A DNA stretch of 64,000 bases from Delphinapterus leucas (GCF_002288925.2 NW_022098076.1:76278009-76342008); one strand, 5' to 3'. Numbered from the stretch's first letter, positions 12,401 to 23,999 are shown. Made by a program: numbers and translations. The notes: a model not told the origin generated them from the letters alone.

Positions 12401-15204
12401 GGCCTATATTCACACACGTATGCGGGCAAAAACATCTGACTTCCTCAAGGTGCTGAATCGTGCACGCCCAGATGCTGAGAAAAAAGAAATGAAAACAATC
12501 ACGTGAGTCACACCGTCCTGCAGAAGGACCACCTTCCTCTCCTAAGCTCACCAAAAAGGAGGTAGTGGTGTCGGTGGCCCAGGTGTCTGGGCAGTAGCTG
12601 CATGTGAGGCAGGCAGGGTTGGGCCTGTAGCTGCCCAGCAGACTAAAGATGGGACACACAGGTTTTCGCTTCTCAGTGGGTTTCCTTGTTTCTACATCTT
12701 TATGAGCGAGGAGAGTGGCAGCTAGGATAAAATACAGAGGGACCTTTTTACTGACATCAGCTGTGTTCTCTTTGGGCCTGAGTTGAGGGGCCAGTCTTGT
12801 CCTTCTCAGGGTCTTCTTGGAGAAATGAAGTAATTTGCTTAAGGACATTTAGTTGAGTAAATAGGCCTGGAACCACCCCTAAGTGTTCTTTTTCCTGGTC
12901 CACTTCGCGGCAGGAATTTTGCATGGAGAGGAAGTTACCTTTATCAGGAATGGAGATGATGAGAGCCCTAAATGGTGTGAGGCTCTACATGCAGGAGGCC
13001 AGCATGGTCTGAGGCCTGGGGATTTGGGTCTGTGCCAGGTGCCAGATCTTGGGTCCCCCTCTGGTGAAGTTTAGGCAGTCCTGTTCTCCAGGTAGGGTAA
13101 TAAGCACTGGTCTGCTGTCTTTTGTGCCCACTGAGTTAAAAATCTTGAGGTGAACTAAGCCTACCCGCAACCCTCACAGCCAGTGCATTTGCCAGCACCC
13201 CGTAATCTTGGGGGGAACCTTCAGTAGGTATGGTGTGCCTAGGGCTTCAGGCTCCTTCCCCTGGCCTCTTCTGCCAAGCTAGCTTCTGCTGCCGTTCAAC
13301 AGGATGAGAGAGGTGCCAGACGCTTGCTTGCCTGAGCAGAGGGTTTTTAACCTCAGACATTTACACAGAACGAGTTAAGTCGCCCCTGCCTTCTTCAGGC
13401 TTTAGAGGCTGCCTGTCTCTTCGTTAGGAAATTGGTACCAAAGGCCTTTCTCTATAGTAGCTCTGCCCACTGCCCAGAGCCAGCGGAGTGTTCAGTCCAC
13501 AGCTCGATCCTCTGCCTAGAGAGAGGTGTCCACGTGCCGTGGCAGTATCACTCCTTCTACCGTGGCACGGCCACAGATGCCAGCTTCGTGGCATACCCTA
13601 AAATAGGCAGAACTCCCAAGGTGGGGAGGCAGCAGGGTGTGTGCCCCGGGGGACGCACGCTCTCGCTGCCCTGCAGAGCCTTGCCTCCGTCCTGGAGTTT
13701 ACAGGTCCCCCTTTCCCTGCTTGCTTCTCTCACTCACACCACTTTGGTGACCTTGAGTGTGAGGCAGCCAATTTTGTGCCACTTTCAGGGCCCAGTGAAG
13801 AGACAGGCAGTTCAGTAGAGGCCAGGAGGTGAGCCAGCAGAAGGCAACCTGACCTGGCCAGCCTGTCGCCCACCGAACAGGAAGGCTGGGCATCATGAGC
13901 TGCTGTGTCACCGTCAGCCCTGTAACTGCCTTGTCCATTCAGGAGAAGGGCCCACCAGGCGGCCACCACCCGGTGTCTCCCTGCACGGCTTCTCCCCTGC
14001 CAACACAGCCAGCAGGCAGTCGTGGGGGGTCATTGCAAAGCGAGTGCAGTGGACAGAGGGCAGGGACAATTCCCTGTCCTGATGGGGGACTGGGAAAAGA
14101 TGAATCCGTGAAATGAGCAAACTGTCCATAAACCTCCTTCCTGGAGCTTACGAGGAACAGCTTTGCCTTTTTCTGTCCTGTGATGTCATTGGCAGAGGTG
14201 GGCCCCAGAAAGGAGAAGGGTGAGGTAAACAACTGCATCCACCCTGAAAACCAGATCGTGTTCCCAAGGGTGGGCAGAAGAAGCCGGGACCCCTGCCCTG
14301 CTGTGTGAGGTTTCAGAACCCAGAGCAGCATGAAGGCGCGTGGCGGGTCTGCTATGATCAGAAGCCAACCGTCAGCACCCCACAGAGCTCTGCCTGAATT
14401 GAATACACGTGAGCTTTTTATTGGGGGATGGATAACAAAATATTTTAGTTTCATTTTGGGTTGGATGAGACGTTCAGGGCAGGAAAGTTTTAGCCCCTGT
14501 ATTTTTGCCTCAGTTTCCCATAATTCTCAGCTCTAGCTTCCAGGATGCTTTACCAAATGCACACCCTCTATCTTTGGGAACCAGCCTGTTCCCAAAGTTG
14601 GCTATTCTGGGGGAAAACTGGGTGGGACAGGACACCCCAGTTCGGGAACCTTAAGTCGGGCAAGTGTTCTGTGGCTGAGTGTAGTCACCACATGACAGCA
14701 CGAAGCACCTTTAACCTTGGAAGTTTGGAGGGTTGCTTCTTTGAACATCCTGCCCCCATGGTGAAAAATTTAAGGAACTGCTGTCTGCTAGCCCGAAAAG
14801 TCATGAACTGTGTAGGAAGACCCTGAATTCTTTACTCGTTAGAGGATTGAGCCCAGTCTGAAAAGCAAATAGGTCTAGGCCATCCAGAAATTGTGGGCAG
14901 GTGATTCTCCTGTCTAACTTGGTACACTTACTGTCCTCGTGGGCTTATTAGCACAGGTATTACTTGGTACCCCAAAGTATTCAATAGGAAGAGATGATGA
15001 GACATTTCTGTGAAAGCTGGACCTTAGCCCGTGCCTGGAATTCCTACATAGCTCCGCCTGAGGAACCTTACCACCTCGTGTTTGCTGTCTCTTCCGGGAC
15101 CCCATTCCTAGCCCAGAGCATGAGGTGGACGGAAAGGTGAACAGAAACCAGCCTTCACACTTACTCTCTGCTTTTGAAGGGGGAAGACGTTTTCATCCCG
15201 CTAA
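3496..15204 (+). CDS. ARPC2: Actin-related protein 2/3 complex subunit 2 (p34), C-terminal 211 residues
   Basis: ARPC2 is one of the two core scaffold subunits of the Arp2/3 complex. It pairs with ARPC4 and contacts the mother actin filament during branch nucleation in the cytosol. Six coding exons are visible: 3496-3682, 4328-4421, 10286-10412, 11965-12065, 12402-12502 and 15180-15204, with the stop TAA at 15202-15204. All introns are GT..AG. The first exon begins inside a Gly codon ([17 protein letters not shown] follows) and the last adds the tail GKTFSSR. Together with the interrupted codon the exons give 212 codons, exactly residues 90-300 plus stop of the 300-aa mammalian protein. The peptide appears identical to the human one from memory. 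This exon includes the helix-rich segment [20 protein letters not shown] (11965-12502), typical of the ARPC2 C-terminal actin-contacting region. The N-terminal domain is outside the window. No frame damage is seen. Confidence 0.97.
5327..5645 (-). repeat. CHR-type long SINE, inverted
   Basis: The 3' end is (TTTA)n-like and followed by TTTTTGGCTGTGTTGGGTCT. The 5' end, read inverted, closes with CTGCCACCAGGGAAGTCC. A GTGGCTTTTTG-like repeat lies on both flanks. The unusually GC-rich interior produces spurious open frames. Confidence 0.88.
6880..7720 (-). repeat. Old L1 (L1M-like) fragment, antisense
   Basis: On the minus strand, around 7060-6930, the translation contains [19 protein letters not shown] followed by VWQYPPKL. 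This resembles the C-terminal end of L1 ORF2p (the region ..GTLIHCWW..PLWK..VW..LKKL in live L1s) but is diverged and lacks a continuous frame. The plus strand shows the phrases usual in reverse-oriented old L1s, such as an anti-sense Tn-rich stretch and GCAAATATTTTTTCCAG. It is inactive. Confidence 0.65.
9533..9808 (-). repeat. CHR-type SINE, inverted, 5'-truncated relative to the long form
   Basis: It opens with a T run and GGTTGCGTGGGGACTACTCT (lacking the usual GGGTCTTCGTTGCTG part) and closes CACCACCAGGGAAGTCCCC. The GAAGTCTT sequence before and after is a likely target-site duplication. Confidence 0.85.
12503..15179 (+). other. ARPC2: Last ARPC2 intron
   Basis: GC-richer intron of 2.7 kb between the exon ending MKTIT and the 25-base terminal coding segment. 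I see no SINE of the CHR type and no exon-like segment. The open frames here on both strands are unsupported. Confidence 0.7.
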
Positions 15205-15640
15205 CTCTTGGGAACAGGAAGAGGAAGCGGCTGGCAGCTGAAGGCTGGAACACTTGCTACTGGATAATCGTAGCTTTTAATGTTGCACCTCTTCAGGTTC
15301 TTAAGGGATTCTCTGTTTTGGTTCCATTTTGTACACGTTTGGAAAATAATCTGCAAAAACGAGCTGTGCTTGCAAGGACTTCATGGTTCCCAAGAATTCA
15401 AAAAAAAAGGAAAAAAACGAATTCCACTTGATCAACTTAATTCCTTTTCTTTATCTTCCCTCCCTCACTCCCCTTCTCCTCCCCCTCTTTTCCAAGCTGT
15501 TTTGCTTTGCAGTATGTTACTGGTAATGAGTTGCAGGATAATGCAATCTTAACTTGTTTTCTCCTAAGTATTTGAGTTCAGAACTCCTGTATCTAAAGAA
15601 ACACGGTTGGGGTCATTAATAAAGAAAATCTTTCTATCTT
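15205..15640 (+). terminator. ARPC2: ARPC2 3' UTR with poly(A) signal
   Basis: A 3' UTR of about 430 bases follows the TAA. A canonical AATAAA lies at 15618-15623 in ATTAATAAAGAAAATC, so cleavage is expected near 15635-15650. No earlier AATAAA is seen in the UTR. Confidence 0.8.
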
Positions 15641-16269
15641 ACATGAGAATTCACTGGGTTTCTGGACTGTGAGTCCAAACAAGAGAGGAGGAGGGATGAA
15701 GTGTGCACCAGTACTGCCCTTGAACCTGCAAACCTGCACTGGAAAAGCTTAGGTTCCGGAGGCCCCTCCACACCCCACCCCCCGCCAGCCTCCCTGTAGA
15801 GGAGAGAATGGCTCACTGGTAAGCTCTTAGTTGGCATTTCTGGGTAAACTTAAACATGCTCACTGTAAAGCTTGGTTACTAAGTCTTGGCTGTGGCCAAG
15901 AAGCTTGCAGGACAGTGACAGGCACTTTATAATGTGTTTTCTGGTGAAGCCTTTTATCTTGAATAATGTATAACATTTCCCCAAATGTGTTTCATGGTGT
16001 GTGTGGTTCTGCAGGTCATTGTGGGTCTAATGCAAACAACTGGGCACAGTTTCTTTCTCACACAAGAGCCCAATAGCCTGGCATTCCACAAAACTCACTG
16101 TGGGAGATGCTTACCTAATAAACAGGACAGAGCCTAGCAAGGTATCCTGCTGTCCCCACTTGATCCCTAAAATACAATTGGTTCAGAAAGTTGGCTTGGT
16201 GAAGAAAAGAACTTTAGGGGCACCTAAAATGATCTAAGGGTGACCCTAATGGTTTCTACCTTCTTGCTT

Positions 16270-16497
16270 TCCCTTTTGTCTCCATCAAGTTCAGTGTGTT
16301 TCAAACTGGTTTGAGACTGTTAATGAATTGTGAAATGTCCTGACATTTTTATTTCCTACACTATTGTGAGATAATTGTACATTCACTGCAGTTGTAAGAA
16401 ATAGTACAGAAATTCTGTAGTGCAATATCACAGCCAGGAAGTTGACACTGACACAATCCCAGCCTTGCTCAGACTTCACCAGTTTTGCATACACTCA

Positions 16498-16531
<34 letters not shown>

Positions 16532-16620
16532 GTGTCTTCCGTGCATTTTTTTTCACGTGTGACTTCATCAACGTTTTTTTAAAATAGAATAGTATATATA
16601 TGCTAATCAGAATGCGTCAC
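16270..16620. repeat. Old L1ME-like fragment containing a (GT)n tract
   Basis: The phrase AGGAAGTTGACACTGACACA, followed by CTTCACCAGTTTTGCAT and ACACTCATTTGTGTG, parallels the L1 piece at 62440-62510 (AGGAAGTTAACATTGATACA and AAATTTTGCCAGCTG). The pure GT run spans 16498-16530. Both are therefore pieces of the same old LINE family. The family subname is my inference. Confidence 0.5.
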
Positions 16621-17519
16621 TCCTATTAAGGGTAAGTACTGATTTAGTTATAGACATGTTGACTAGATTGTAAAAATGTCTTTTTACTGTGGGTCATGAT
16701 CAGATTTAAAAGCAACAGGTCATTTAGTTATCCTGGCTTCGTTTTACTCAGGATCAGTTACGTTCCCATCCCCTCAACAAATATGTGTCCGGGAGAGTGC
16801 TGTCCGCTTGGTGGGGCTGCATGACTCTCAGTGGAGAGAGTTCACATCGAGTCTTCCCAGTGTTTTCCTGGGATGTGGCGCCTCATCACCTACTTCTGGT
16901 GGATGGAAAACTGGGCTAAATTAGATCTATTGAGAGACAGTGACATAGATGTGTTCTGTACCCCAGGAGCTATTGAAGGGGTTTGCAAGGGTAATTTTGG
17001 CCAGAAGTTATTTTTGCTCTCCTGCTGACTTTAGAACATAACTCCTTAGTAAGTTGGAACTCACTGTATTTTGCCAATAATGGGGATCAGACTTCTGAAA
17101 AGTGCTGTAAATGGCAAAACCAGAGTTGCTTAGAAAATATGGAGTTAGGAGAAAAAGAGGCATTAAATATTTTTTAATAAACCCTAAGGAATTGTCTTAA
17201 TTCCAAGACTTTGTCAGCATAAAAACCCATGTTGGTGAAAACCCCTCTCCAGACATGCTCCTTTGTCTTCATCTGTTTCCAGGGCACAGTTAACTCTTTC
17301 TCAAGGACCCTCTGTCCCCTTTGTGGACAAAGGCACACTGTAACTTCAGCCAAAGCCCATAGAATTGTAGGAGGAGGGAGGTCTCAAGCTGAGGGTCGGC
17401 ATGCTGAGAGGATGTGGGTGACGAAAAACGGGATCTAGTCTCAATTGCTGCTAATTTGCTGCCTTACCCTAAAGGTCCATACCTGGGAGGTATAGATGAG
17501 CTGGGATATAAGCTGGAGG

Positions 17520-17740
17520 GGTGGAAGCAGTGTTTAGGACAGACCTGGGTTTGAATCCATGTTCCACCACTTAATAGCTATGTGACTGGGTAAATTTCTT
17601 AACCTGAGCCCCGATGGCCTCATCTTTGGACATGACACCACCTATTTCACAGGGCTCTTAAAAAGGAATAGAGAACAGATAATAAGTGCCTATCGCATTG
17701 TAGGCATTTATAATGCCTATAATTATCATTGATAACACCA
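17520..17740 (+). repeat. MIR element
   Basis: The order GACCTGGGTTTGAATCCATG, CCACTTAATAGCTATGTGAC, TAACCTGAGCC, CCTCATCTTTG and TAAGTGCCTATC follows the MIR core and 3' region (tRNA-derived head, core, then GTGCCT-type tail). Confidence 0.75.
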
Positions 17741-19601
17741 TCTAATAAATCTTAGTTACATTCTTGTACTCGTAAGAGGATCAGAGTGGCAGGACTGCTG
17801 AGAAGCCAAGTCCGGCATAAACCAAGGTCACTCTGCATTGGGGTTTTTCAGGTCCTCACCAAAAACGGTGATATTTTTCACTGTTTGGTGGCCCTCAAAC
17901 TGCCGCGTGGGGTGAGAAGGGTGTTAGTGGGAAGCTCCAACTTTGGATAAAGTGCGACCTGGGCAAGCTAAGAACCAGGAGCTTGATGGAAAAGCAAATA
18001 AGACTGTAACAGGAAGTGGAGGTGTGGAACCAGAGGGCATGAAGTTGAAGCCAGGAAGAGGAAGTAATGCCAGCTGCTGTGTCAGCCCGTCTACCCAGAG
18101 CTGATACTTGACAGTTACCATTTCAGTTCCCTTCAGTCTCATTCGCAGTAGGCCTGAGGGACCCTCGTCCCAGCAGCTACAGAGACCTAAGACCAAAGCC
18201 TGGGTCGGCTCTGGGGGCCATTTTGAATTCAATGCTTCCCCCTTCTGGGGATTGCTAAAAGCACTGCAGTTTGTGTGACTCCGAGGGAGGCTTGAAGAAT
18301 CTGTCGTTTAGCCCTGACAGGAAGGACCAGAGTTTCCTCTGCCCATATAGCTGACTTTAAAGTCTTCCTGAAGCCAGGATCCTGGCCAGACTTGGTCACA
18401 GGACTGTCCCCAGAGCCCTTCAGAGGCTCCCAAGGGCTCATCAGCCGGAGCCTATGGGGAGCCACCCAGGGCCGACAGAAAACTTTCCAGGAGAATGGGG
18501 TGCACGAAGGAGACCCAGGTGGATCTCCTGCCACAGTCCAGATTGGACACCATGATACAGGCTCTACGTGAGAGGAGAACGGGGACTGAGGTGGGGAACT
18601 CTAGGGCCCACAGATCCGCTGGATGGAGCATCTGAAAACTGTCTGCACCAGAGCCCTCTTGTGGGCGAAGGGGAGAAGGCTGGGGATAAGTCAGTCCCAG
18701 GGACTGATGGAACAGAGAGGAACTAAATGATCCAATAAGGAGGAAACAGGGCTGAGCTGAGGACAGAACCCAGGCTCCCCGGCTCTGGCTCCCGAACTTG
18801 TTCTCCTTTACACGTCATCCCACACAGTGTTTAGACAGAATAGTGAAGAAGAAACACAGACATCTTGGATCCTGCAGGGAGGAGGCCAGGGCTGGGAACA
18901 GAAGGAGGTCTGTTTATTCCTGGCAATCCAACATGAGAGGCCCCACTCCCACTTCTGTCAAGGCCCCAGGGTGAACTCTCCCAGAGCCTCTGACTTCTGC
19001 ACCGCCAGATAGCATGGGGCCGAGAGTGTCCACTGGAATGCAGCATCCTCCCACCCACCAGCTCCCTTGAGGATGGGTTTGAGGCTGGGTGCTTTCCTCT
19101 TCCCAGTTTTTGTCCCAACAGAGGTCCTTCTCTCCAGGACTCCTGACTGCTGTGCAGGGTTGGCAGAGCTAGACCTCTCAGGCCTTCAGGCCCAGGTCTC
19201 ACCGAGAGAGCACAGAAAACCCCTTGCTCCGTCTACAAGGAGCATTTTCCTAATGTCTAACCTCCAGCTTTCTCGCTGCAGTTTTAGCCTGTTCCCTCCC
19301 ACTTCAGGCCTCAAGAGAGTGTAACTGCTTGTCTCCCTCGCCCCAAAGCGTCACTTGACACAAGCTGGAAATTGGGGCTTCCTAGCCTTGAACTTGCCCT
19401 TCCTCTCACTCTGCCTAGTTTCTTGTGTTTCCCTGTGGAGTGAAAGTGTCATTCTCCTCTTGCTAAGGCTCTCTATCAGCCTTTCTCAATGGAATTCTCA
19501 GAGGGGACATGTGGCTGGAGGGAAGGGATGTGCAGAGAAGGCCAGAAATCCCTTTCATTGTGTGCTTCTGTGCCGAGCACTGACCCAAGTCCTTATCACA
19601 C

Positions 19602-19737
19602 GCTTTTTTTTTTTGGCTGCCCCGGGCAGCATGCAGGATCCCAACGGGCGAGGGATCCAACCTGTGGGGCGAGGGATCCAACCTGTGTCCCCTGCAGTGG
19701 AAGCGCAGAGTCTTAACCGCTAGACTGCCAAAGTCCC
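19602..19737 (-). repeat. Short tRNA-derived SINE, inverted, with internal duplication
   Basis: A T run then GGCTGCCCCGGGCAGCATGC opens it, and GTCTTAACCGCTAGACTGCC AAAGTCCCC closes it. The 21-base unit GGGCGAGGGATCCAACCTGTG is present twice in tandem (about 19646-19687), a private duplication within this copy. Confidence 0.75.
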
Positions 19738-20480
19738 CCCCACATTTTCTCATATCGTCTCACAAGAGGTGAATGCAGTGTGAGCCCATTTTACAGATGA
19801 GGAAATTAAAGTAAGAGAACTTTAATAATTTGTTTAAACAGCCAAAAAATAGGATCCAAAAAGGATTCTGAGATTTAAACCCAGGCTGGAAATTCCGAAA
19901 TTCCAGCACTGGCTCATGCCTCTTAGTCGTCATGGAGGAGGGAGGAAGGGAATCACTGGTTGAGAACCCTCCCCCATTAGGTGTCAGGTACTGGGATGTA
20001 CGCAGTTACATGTTATCCCATGGTATTCCCCACAACAACAGTGACAGGTGGTTTTCCTTGTTTCCATTTTACAGGTGAGAAAATTGAGGCCCAGAAGTAG
20101 CTTGCCCCAAGTCACAACCCCAGAGCTATTTGTGCCTCATAGCCCAGAACTTGACTCACAAAGTAGTTGAGAAAAGTGTGGAATGACCCCAGATTCTGGA
20201 AGGCAAGCCTGGCTTTATAAGCTGAAATTCCCTACCAGGTGATAGGAAGGGCGGGCAGTGAAGATTCTCATATTCCAAACATCCCCCCCCCCCCCGCCCC
20301 CGACCACCACCATCAGACACACACCACTATGCGGACTGGCAGAATTACAGAGGTGAATGCGCTGTCAGCTGGCTTGGCCACTCCAGGGGTTTAAGGCCCA
20401 TAAAATGTAAATATATGAGCTGGGAAGTGGAGAAGGTAGACTAAATCATTGTTCACTAGCTGGAATGCATTTCTCAGATT

Positions 20481-22573
20481 AGCTAAGCAGTAGCGGGCCA
20501 GAGGGCTCCAAGCTGGGTGACCTGCCTTCTTGGTGGCAAGCTATGGCCAGTGGCTGGAGAGGGGGCCACTGGTACAGGAGGGTAAGGAGGGGACACTGGA
20601 GAAAGGGGAGGAAGGCCTCCCAGTACTGCAGCTCAGGGTGTGCCAGGTCCCACCCCCCAGAGGCGGGGCCAGGCTGATCCCCGCCAGCCTCAGCTCCATC
20701 CCTCCAGGAACCCAGGCGAGGGCAGAGCCAGGGAGAGCAGTGGAGAGCCGGGGCCCTGCTGTCCTCGCACGGTGGAGGTACCATGCCCTCACCGGTCAGG
20801 ACACCAGACATCGCCAGAAGCCCTGCAGCGCTGGCTGCGGCAACTCCCTGACACTCAGAGGAAAGCCCAGGCTGGGGGAGCAACACCTGTCCCTCACAGC
20901 CATGTGAGTAGCTACCCCCTCTCCCCCTTCCCCACCCGGCCCCCGGGGCCACACCTGGAGACCTCGACCCCAGATCTTGCAGAGGCCATCGCACGCAGCC
21001 CGAGCCACCAGAGCCTCCGGGTTGTGCAGGTCACACAGCCAGCACACCATAAGACTGTTGGGAAATCGCCCTGGCGGCTGACCCTGCCTTTCTCGCTGGT
21101 CTGTTGGGAGGTAGGGTGGGAGACTCACTCCAGCGAAGAGCTGGGAGCTCCAGCCCATGACTCCAGAGTCCAGGTTTGAAGTAACGGACTCTGAGGTCTC
21201 CTGGGGTTTAATAAAGTTGACAGTGCAGGGATGAAGGGGAACAGAAACTGGAGGGGCGCTGGAGAGGCAAAGATGTTCCCAGCGGACGGCACTGGGGGAG
21301 GTTGAGGAAGAAGAAACAGAAGCTGAGGGTAAAGGGGTGCAGAAGCTTGGGGGGACCTGAGGGGAGCTGGGGATAGAAGGGGCAACATCTCCTGCGCTCA
21401 GGGTGGCCGTGGGGCCCTCTAATCCTCTGACCCGGGGGAGGGGGCAGGTAGGAATCCTTTCCCTCTTGACTTTAATCCTAGCAACAGCGGCTGCTCCCGT
21501 TGACAGAAGCAGGAGTTCCCACAGGGCCCAGGACCCCTCCCCTGTCCCCCATCCCTATGATGTGGCAGTGGGGACAGGGCATGGGAGGACTGAGACAGGT
21601 CAGAGCCACAGAGAGGCCAGGCCCTGCCCAGCGGCTCCTCCTCCCTCTCTGGGCTCGCTTCAGCCCTCTGCCGCCGGCATCTGCACATTCACTGCCAACC
21701 CTCCCCCCTCCCAGCAACTCCTCCCCTCCTCCAGTTCCCAGGAAAGGCCCTGTTGCTAGAGAGGTAGGGACGCGTCAAGTTTATGGGCTGGAAGTCCTAC
21801 CCGGAGGCTGCTCACTGAGGTGTAACTGGTGACAAGGCGGATGGAGGGGAGGTGCAAGGGACCGGGCAACCCCTTGCTGCCACCCATTGCCCTGGCCTCA
21901 TCACTAACTCAGTGAGCCCTGCCTCAGGGTGACTTCTGCCCCTACCTGCACCCCGAATCCTTAGCAACCTACCACCTCTTAATGCACGGGTGCCCACGAG
22001 CCTGCGAGCATCTGAAGACAAGGACCGCCCTTCTTCATTTAGCACCCACCCCGAGTCCCTTGTCCCGGCTCTGGCCCCAGCCCGAAGGAGGCCATCAACT
22101 GTTGGCTGGCCAGAGGACCACTACACACCAGCCAGACCCTATCCTATCCTGTCAGCTAATTTGTTAGATGCCTCACCTGGTGGAGGCAGGGATGGTCAAA
22201 ATGCTTTGGGGATGGGTGGGTCCACTTTTCAGCCTAAACAGAGGCATAAACACAGCTGCCCAGAGAGGACCAGACAGATAACAGAAATGGGCGAGGGGGC
22301 TGGGTGGGGACTGTGGGAGCTGTCTGAAGGCAGCCACAACTCAACTCCAGCTGGTTGCTATCATATAGGCAGGACCTGATTTTCTTTAAGCCCAAAATAG
22401 GAATTTTTATGTAAATTTTAATTGGCGATTCATTGGGGGGAAAATGTGTATCAGCGAACAGGATATGGCCCACAGTCTGTTGGTCTGCGACCTCTGGATT
22501 AATGTGCAGCCTTGCCGAGCAGACAGTGACCTGCAGCCCCACCCTAACTCCGGCTGCCCCATCTTCCATCTAG
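20481..22573 (+). promoter_or_regulatory. GPBAR1: GPBAR1 upstream region with a candidate non-coding exon
   Basis: GC-rich 2 kb before the GPBAR1 coding exon. A good splice donor CCAT|GTGAGTAG at 20904 could end a 5' non-coding exon. The acceptor for the coding exon is the TTCCATCTAG ending at 22573. GPBAR1 is known to have 5' non-coding exons, but the promoter itself cannot be placed by eye. Open frames on both strands here lack support. Confidence 0.35.
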
Positions 22574-22618
22574 GCATGCCCGCTGTTGCTCCAGGCCTCC
22601 CCCGTCCCCAGGCCCAAG

Positions 22619-23608
22619 ATGACACCCAACAGCACCAGGGAGATGCCCAGCCCCGTTCCCGCAGGGGCCCTGGGGCTCTCCCTGGCCCTGGCAAGCCTCA
22701 TCGTCGCTGCCAACCTGTTCCTGGCCCTGGGCATCGCCAGGGACCACCGCCTGCGCGGCCCACCCGCTGGCTGCTTCTTCCTGAGCCTGCTGCTGGCCGG
22801 GCTGCTCACCGGGCTGGCGCTGCCCGTGCTGCCAGGCCTATGGAACCAGAGCCGCCGAGGCTACTGGTCCTGCCTCTTCCTCTACTTGGCTCCCAATTTC
22901 TCCTTCCTCTCCCTGCTTGCCAACCTCCTACTGGTGCACGGGGAGCGCTACATGGCAGTGCTGCGGCCCCTGCGGCCCCGCGGGAGCACTCGGATGGCCC
23001 TGCTCCTCACCTGGGCTGGCCCCCTGCTCTTTGCCAGCCTGCCTGCCCTGGGCTGGAACCACTGGGCCCCTGGGGCCAACTGCAGCTCCCAGGCTGTCTT
23101 CCCAGCCCCCTACCTCTACCTCGAAGTCTATGGGGTCCTGCTGCCCGCCGTGGGCGCTGCCGCCCTTCTCTCGGTCCACGTGCTGGCCACCGCCCGCCGT
23201 CAGCTGCAGGACATCCGCCGGCTGGAGCGGGCCGTGTGCCGCGGCGCGCCCTCGGCCCTGGCCCGCGCCCTCACCTGGCGGCAGGCCAGGGCACAGGCTG
23301 GAGCCACGTTGCTCTTCGGGCTATGCTGGGGGCCCTACGTGGCCACCCTGCTCCTCTCCGTCCTGGCCTATGAGCAGCGCCCGCCGCTGGGGCCCGGAAC
23401 TCTGCTGTCCCTCATCTCCCTGGGCAGCGCCAGTGCGGCGGCCGTGCCCGTGGCCATGGGGCTGGGTGATCAGCGCTACACGGCCCCCTGGAGGGCGGCC
23501 GCCCAGAGGTGGCTCCGGGTGCTGCGGGGAAGACCCCAGGGCAGTCCTGGACCCAGCCCCGCCTACCACACCCGCAACCAAAGCAGCATGGACCTCGACT
23601 TGAACTAG
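22619..23608 (+). CDS. GPBAR1: G protein-coupled bile acid receptor 1 (TGR5)
   Basis: This is a plasma-membrane class A GPCR that binds bile acids and signals through Gs and cAMP. The coding region is one intact exon of 329 aa (human 330). I chose the ATG at 22619 (MTPNSTREMP) because it matches the family start; the frame is open upstream only with non-ATG codons. Visible features: an N-terminal NST sequon at N4 and NQS at N76; seven hydrophobic segments starting GALGLSLALASLIVAANLF; Cys85 (WSC) and Cys155 (ANCSS) for the extracellular disulfide; ERY at 109-111 in place of DRY; and no NPxxY in TM7, where the sequence reads SAAAVPVAMGLGDQRY, as in other TGR5 proteins. The tail ends SSMDLDLN. 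The two residues at CRGAPSALAR and the C-tail (GRPQGSPGPSPAYHTRNQ) differ from the human sequence as I recall it. Codons are very GC-rich, leaving other frames open. Confidence 0.97.
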   Translation: MTPNSTREMPSPVPAGALGLSLALASLIVAANLFLALGIARDHRLRGPPAGCFFLSLLLAGLLTGLALPVLPGLWNQSRRGYWSCLFLYLAPNFSFLSLLANLLLVHGERYMAVLRPLRPRGSTRMALLLTWAGPLLFASLPALGWNHWAPGANCSSQAVFPAPYLYLEVYGVLLPAVGAAALLSVHVLATARRQLQDIRRLERAVCRGAPSALARALTWRQARAQAGATLLFGLCWGPYVATLLLSVLAYEQRPPLGPGTLLSLISLGSASAAAVPVAMGLGDQRYTAPWRAAAQRWLRVLRGRPQGSPGPSPAYHTRNQSSMDLDLN

Positions 23609-23755
23609 GGGAGGGGCCCCTGCTCGTTCCTACTAGAAGCATCCGTCCATCTTGGCCACCAAGCCCATCTCCACTTATCCCCGCACCTCTGGATCAGAGA
23701 CCCTGCCCCTATACGACCCCACCCTGACTGAATAAAGCTCCCCTGGCTCCCAGCT
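23609..23755 (+). terminator. GPBAR1: GPBAR1 3' UTR with poly(A) signal
   Basis: A short 3' UTR of about 145 bases. AATAAA at 23731-23736 in GACTGAATAAAGCTCC is the only canonical signal. The transcript runs toward AAMP, whose own 3' end is near 24000, leaving about 250 bases between the convergent genes. Confidence 0.85.
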
Positions 23756-23999
23756 GTGGTTATCTCATTCCACATCTTAGCAAGGGAGGGACAGGCGAGC
23801 AGCTGCGGAAAGAACCTAGAGGATCCAGGGAGATTCCAGTTCCAGACAGGCAGGCAGCTGTAGGTGAGCATGCTGCTGCCTGAGGGGGTGAGCTGAGGCA
23901 CCTTGAGATCCAGCAGATGTGGCAGGGAGCCTCACCCTGACACGCCCCTCACTGGTTCCTCCTCATGTCCGGCCACCACGAAATCCACACAGACACGTC

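Larger units (their letters stand above)
15641..20480. other. ARPC2-GPBAR1 intergenic region
   Basis: About 4.8 kb with no supported exon. It holds an old L1-like patch with a (GT)n tract (16270-16620), a MIR (17520-17740), a small tRNA-derived SINE (19602-19737), L2/MIR-like segments near 19760-19900 and 19990-20150 (CCATTTTACAGATGAGGAAA-type phrase), and a poly-C run at 20283-20298. Confidence 0.6.

Noticed and set aside
12339..12848. 169-codon minus-strand frame
   Set aside because: It runs antisense through the ARPC2 exon at 12402-12502 and has no recognisable domain.
20479..21179. Overlapping 171- and 179-codon frames on opposite strands before GPBAR1
   Set aside because: Low-complexity Pro/Gly/Ser composition in GC-rich DNA and open on both strands, which is the pattern of chance.
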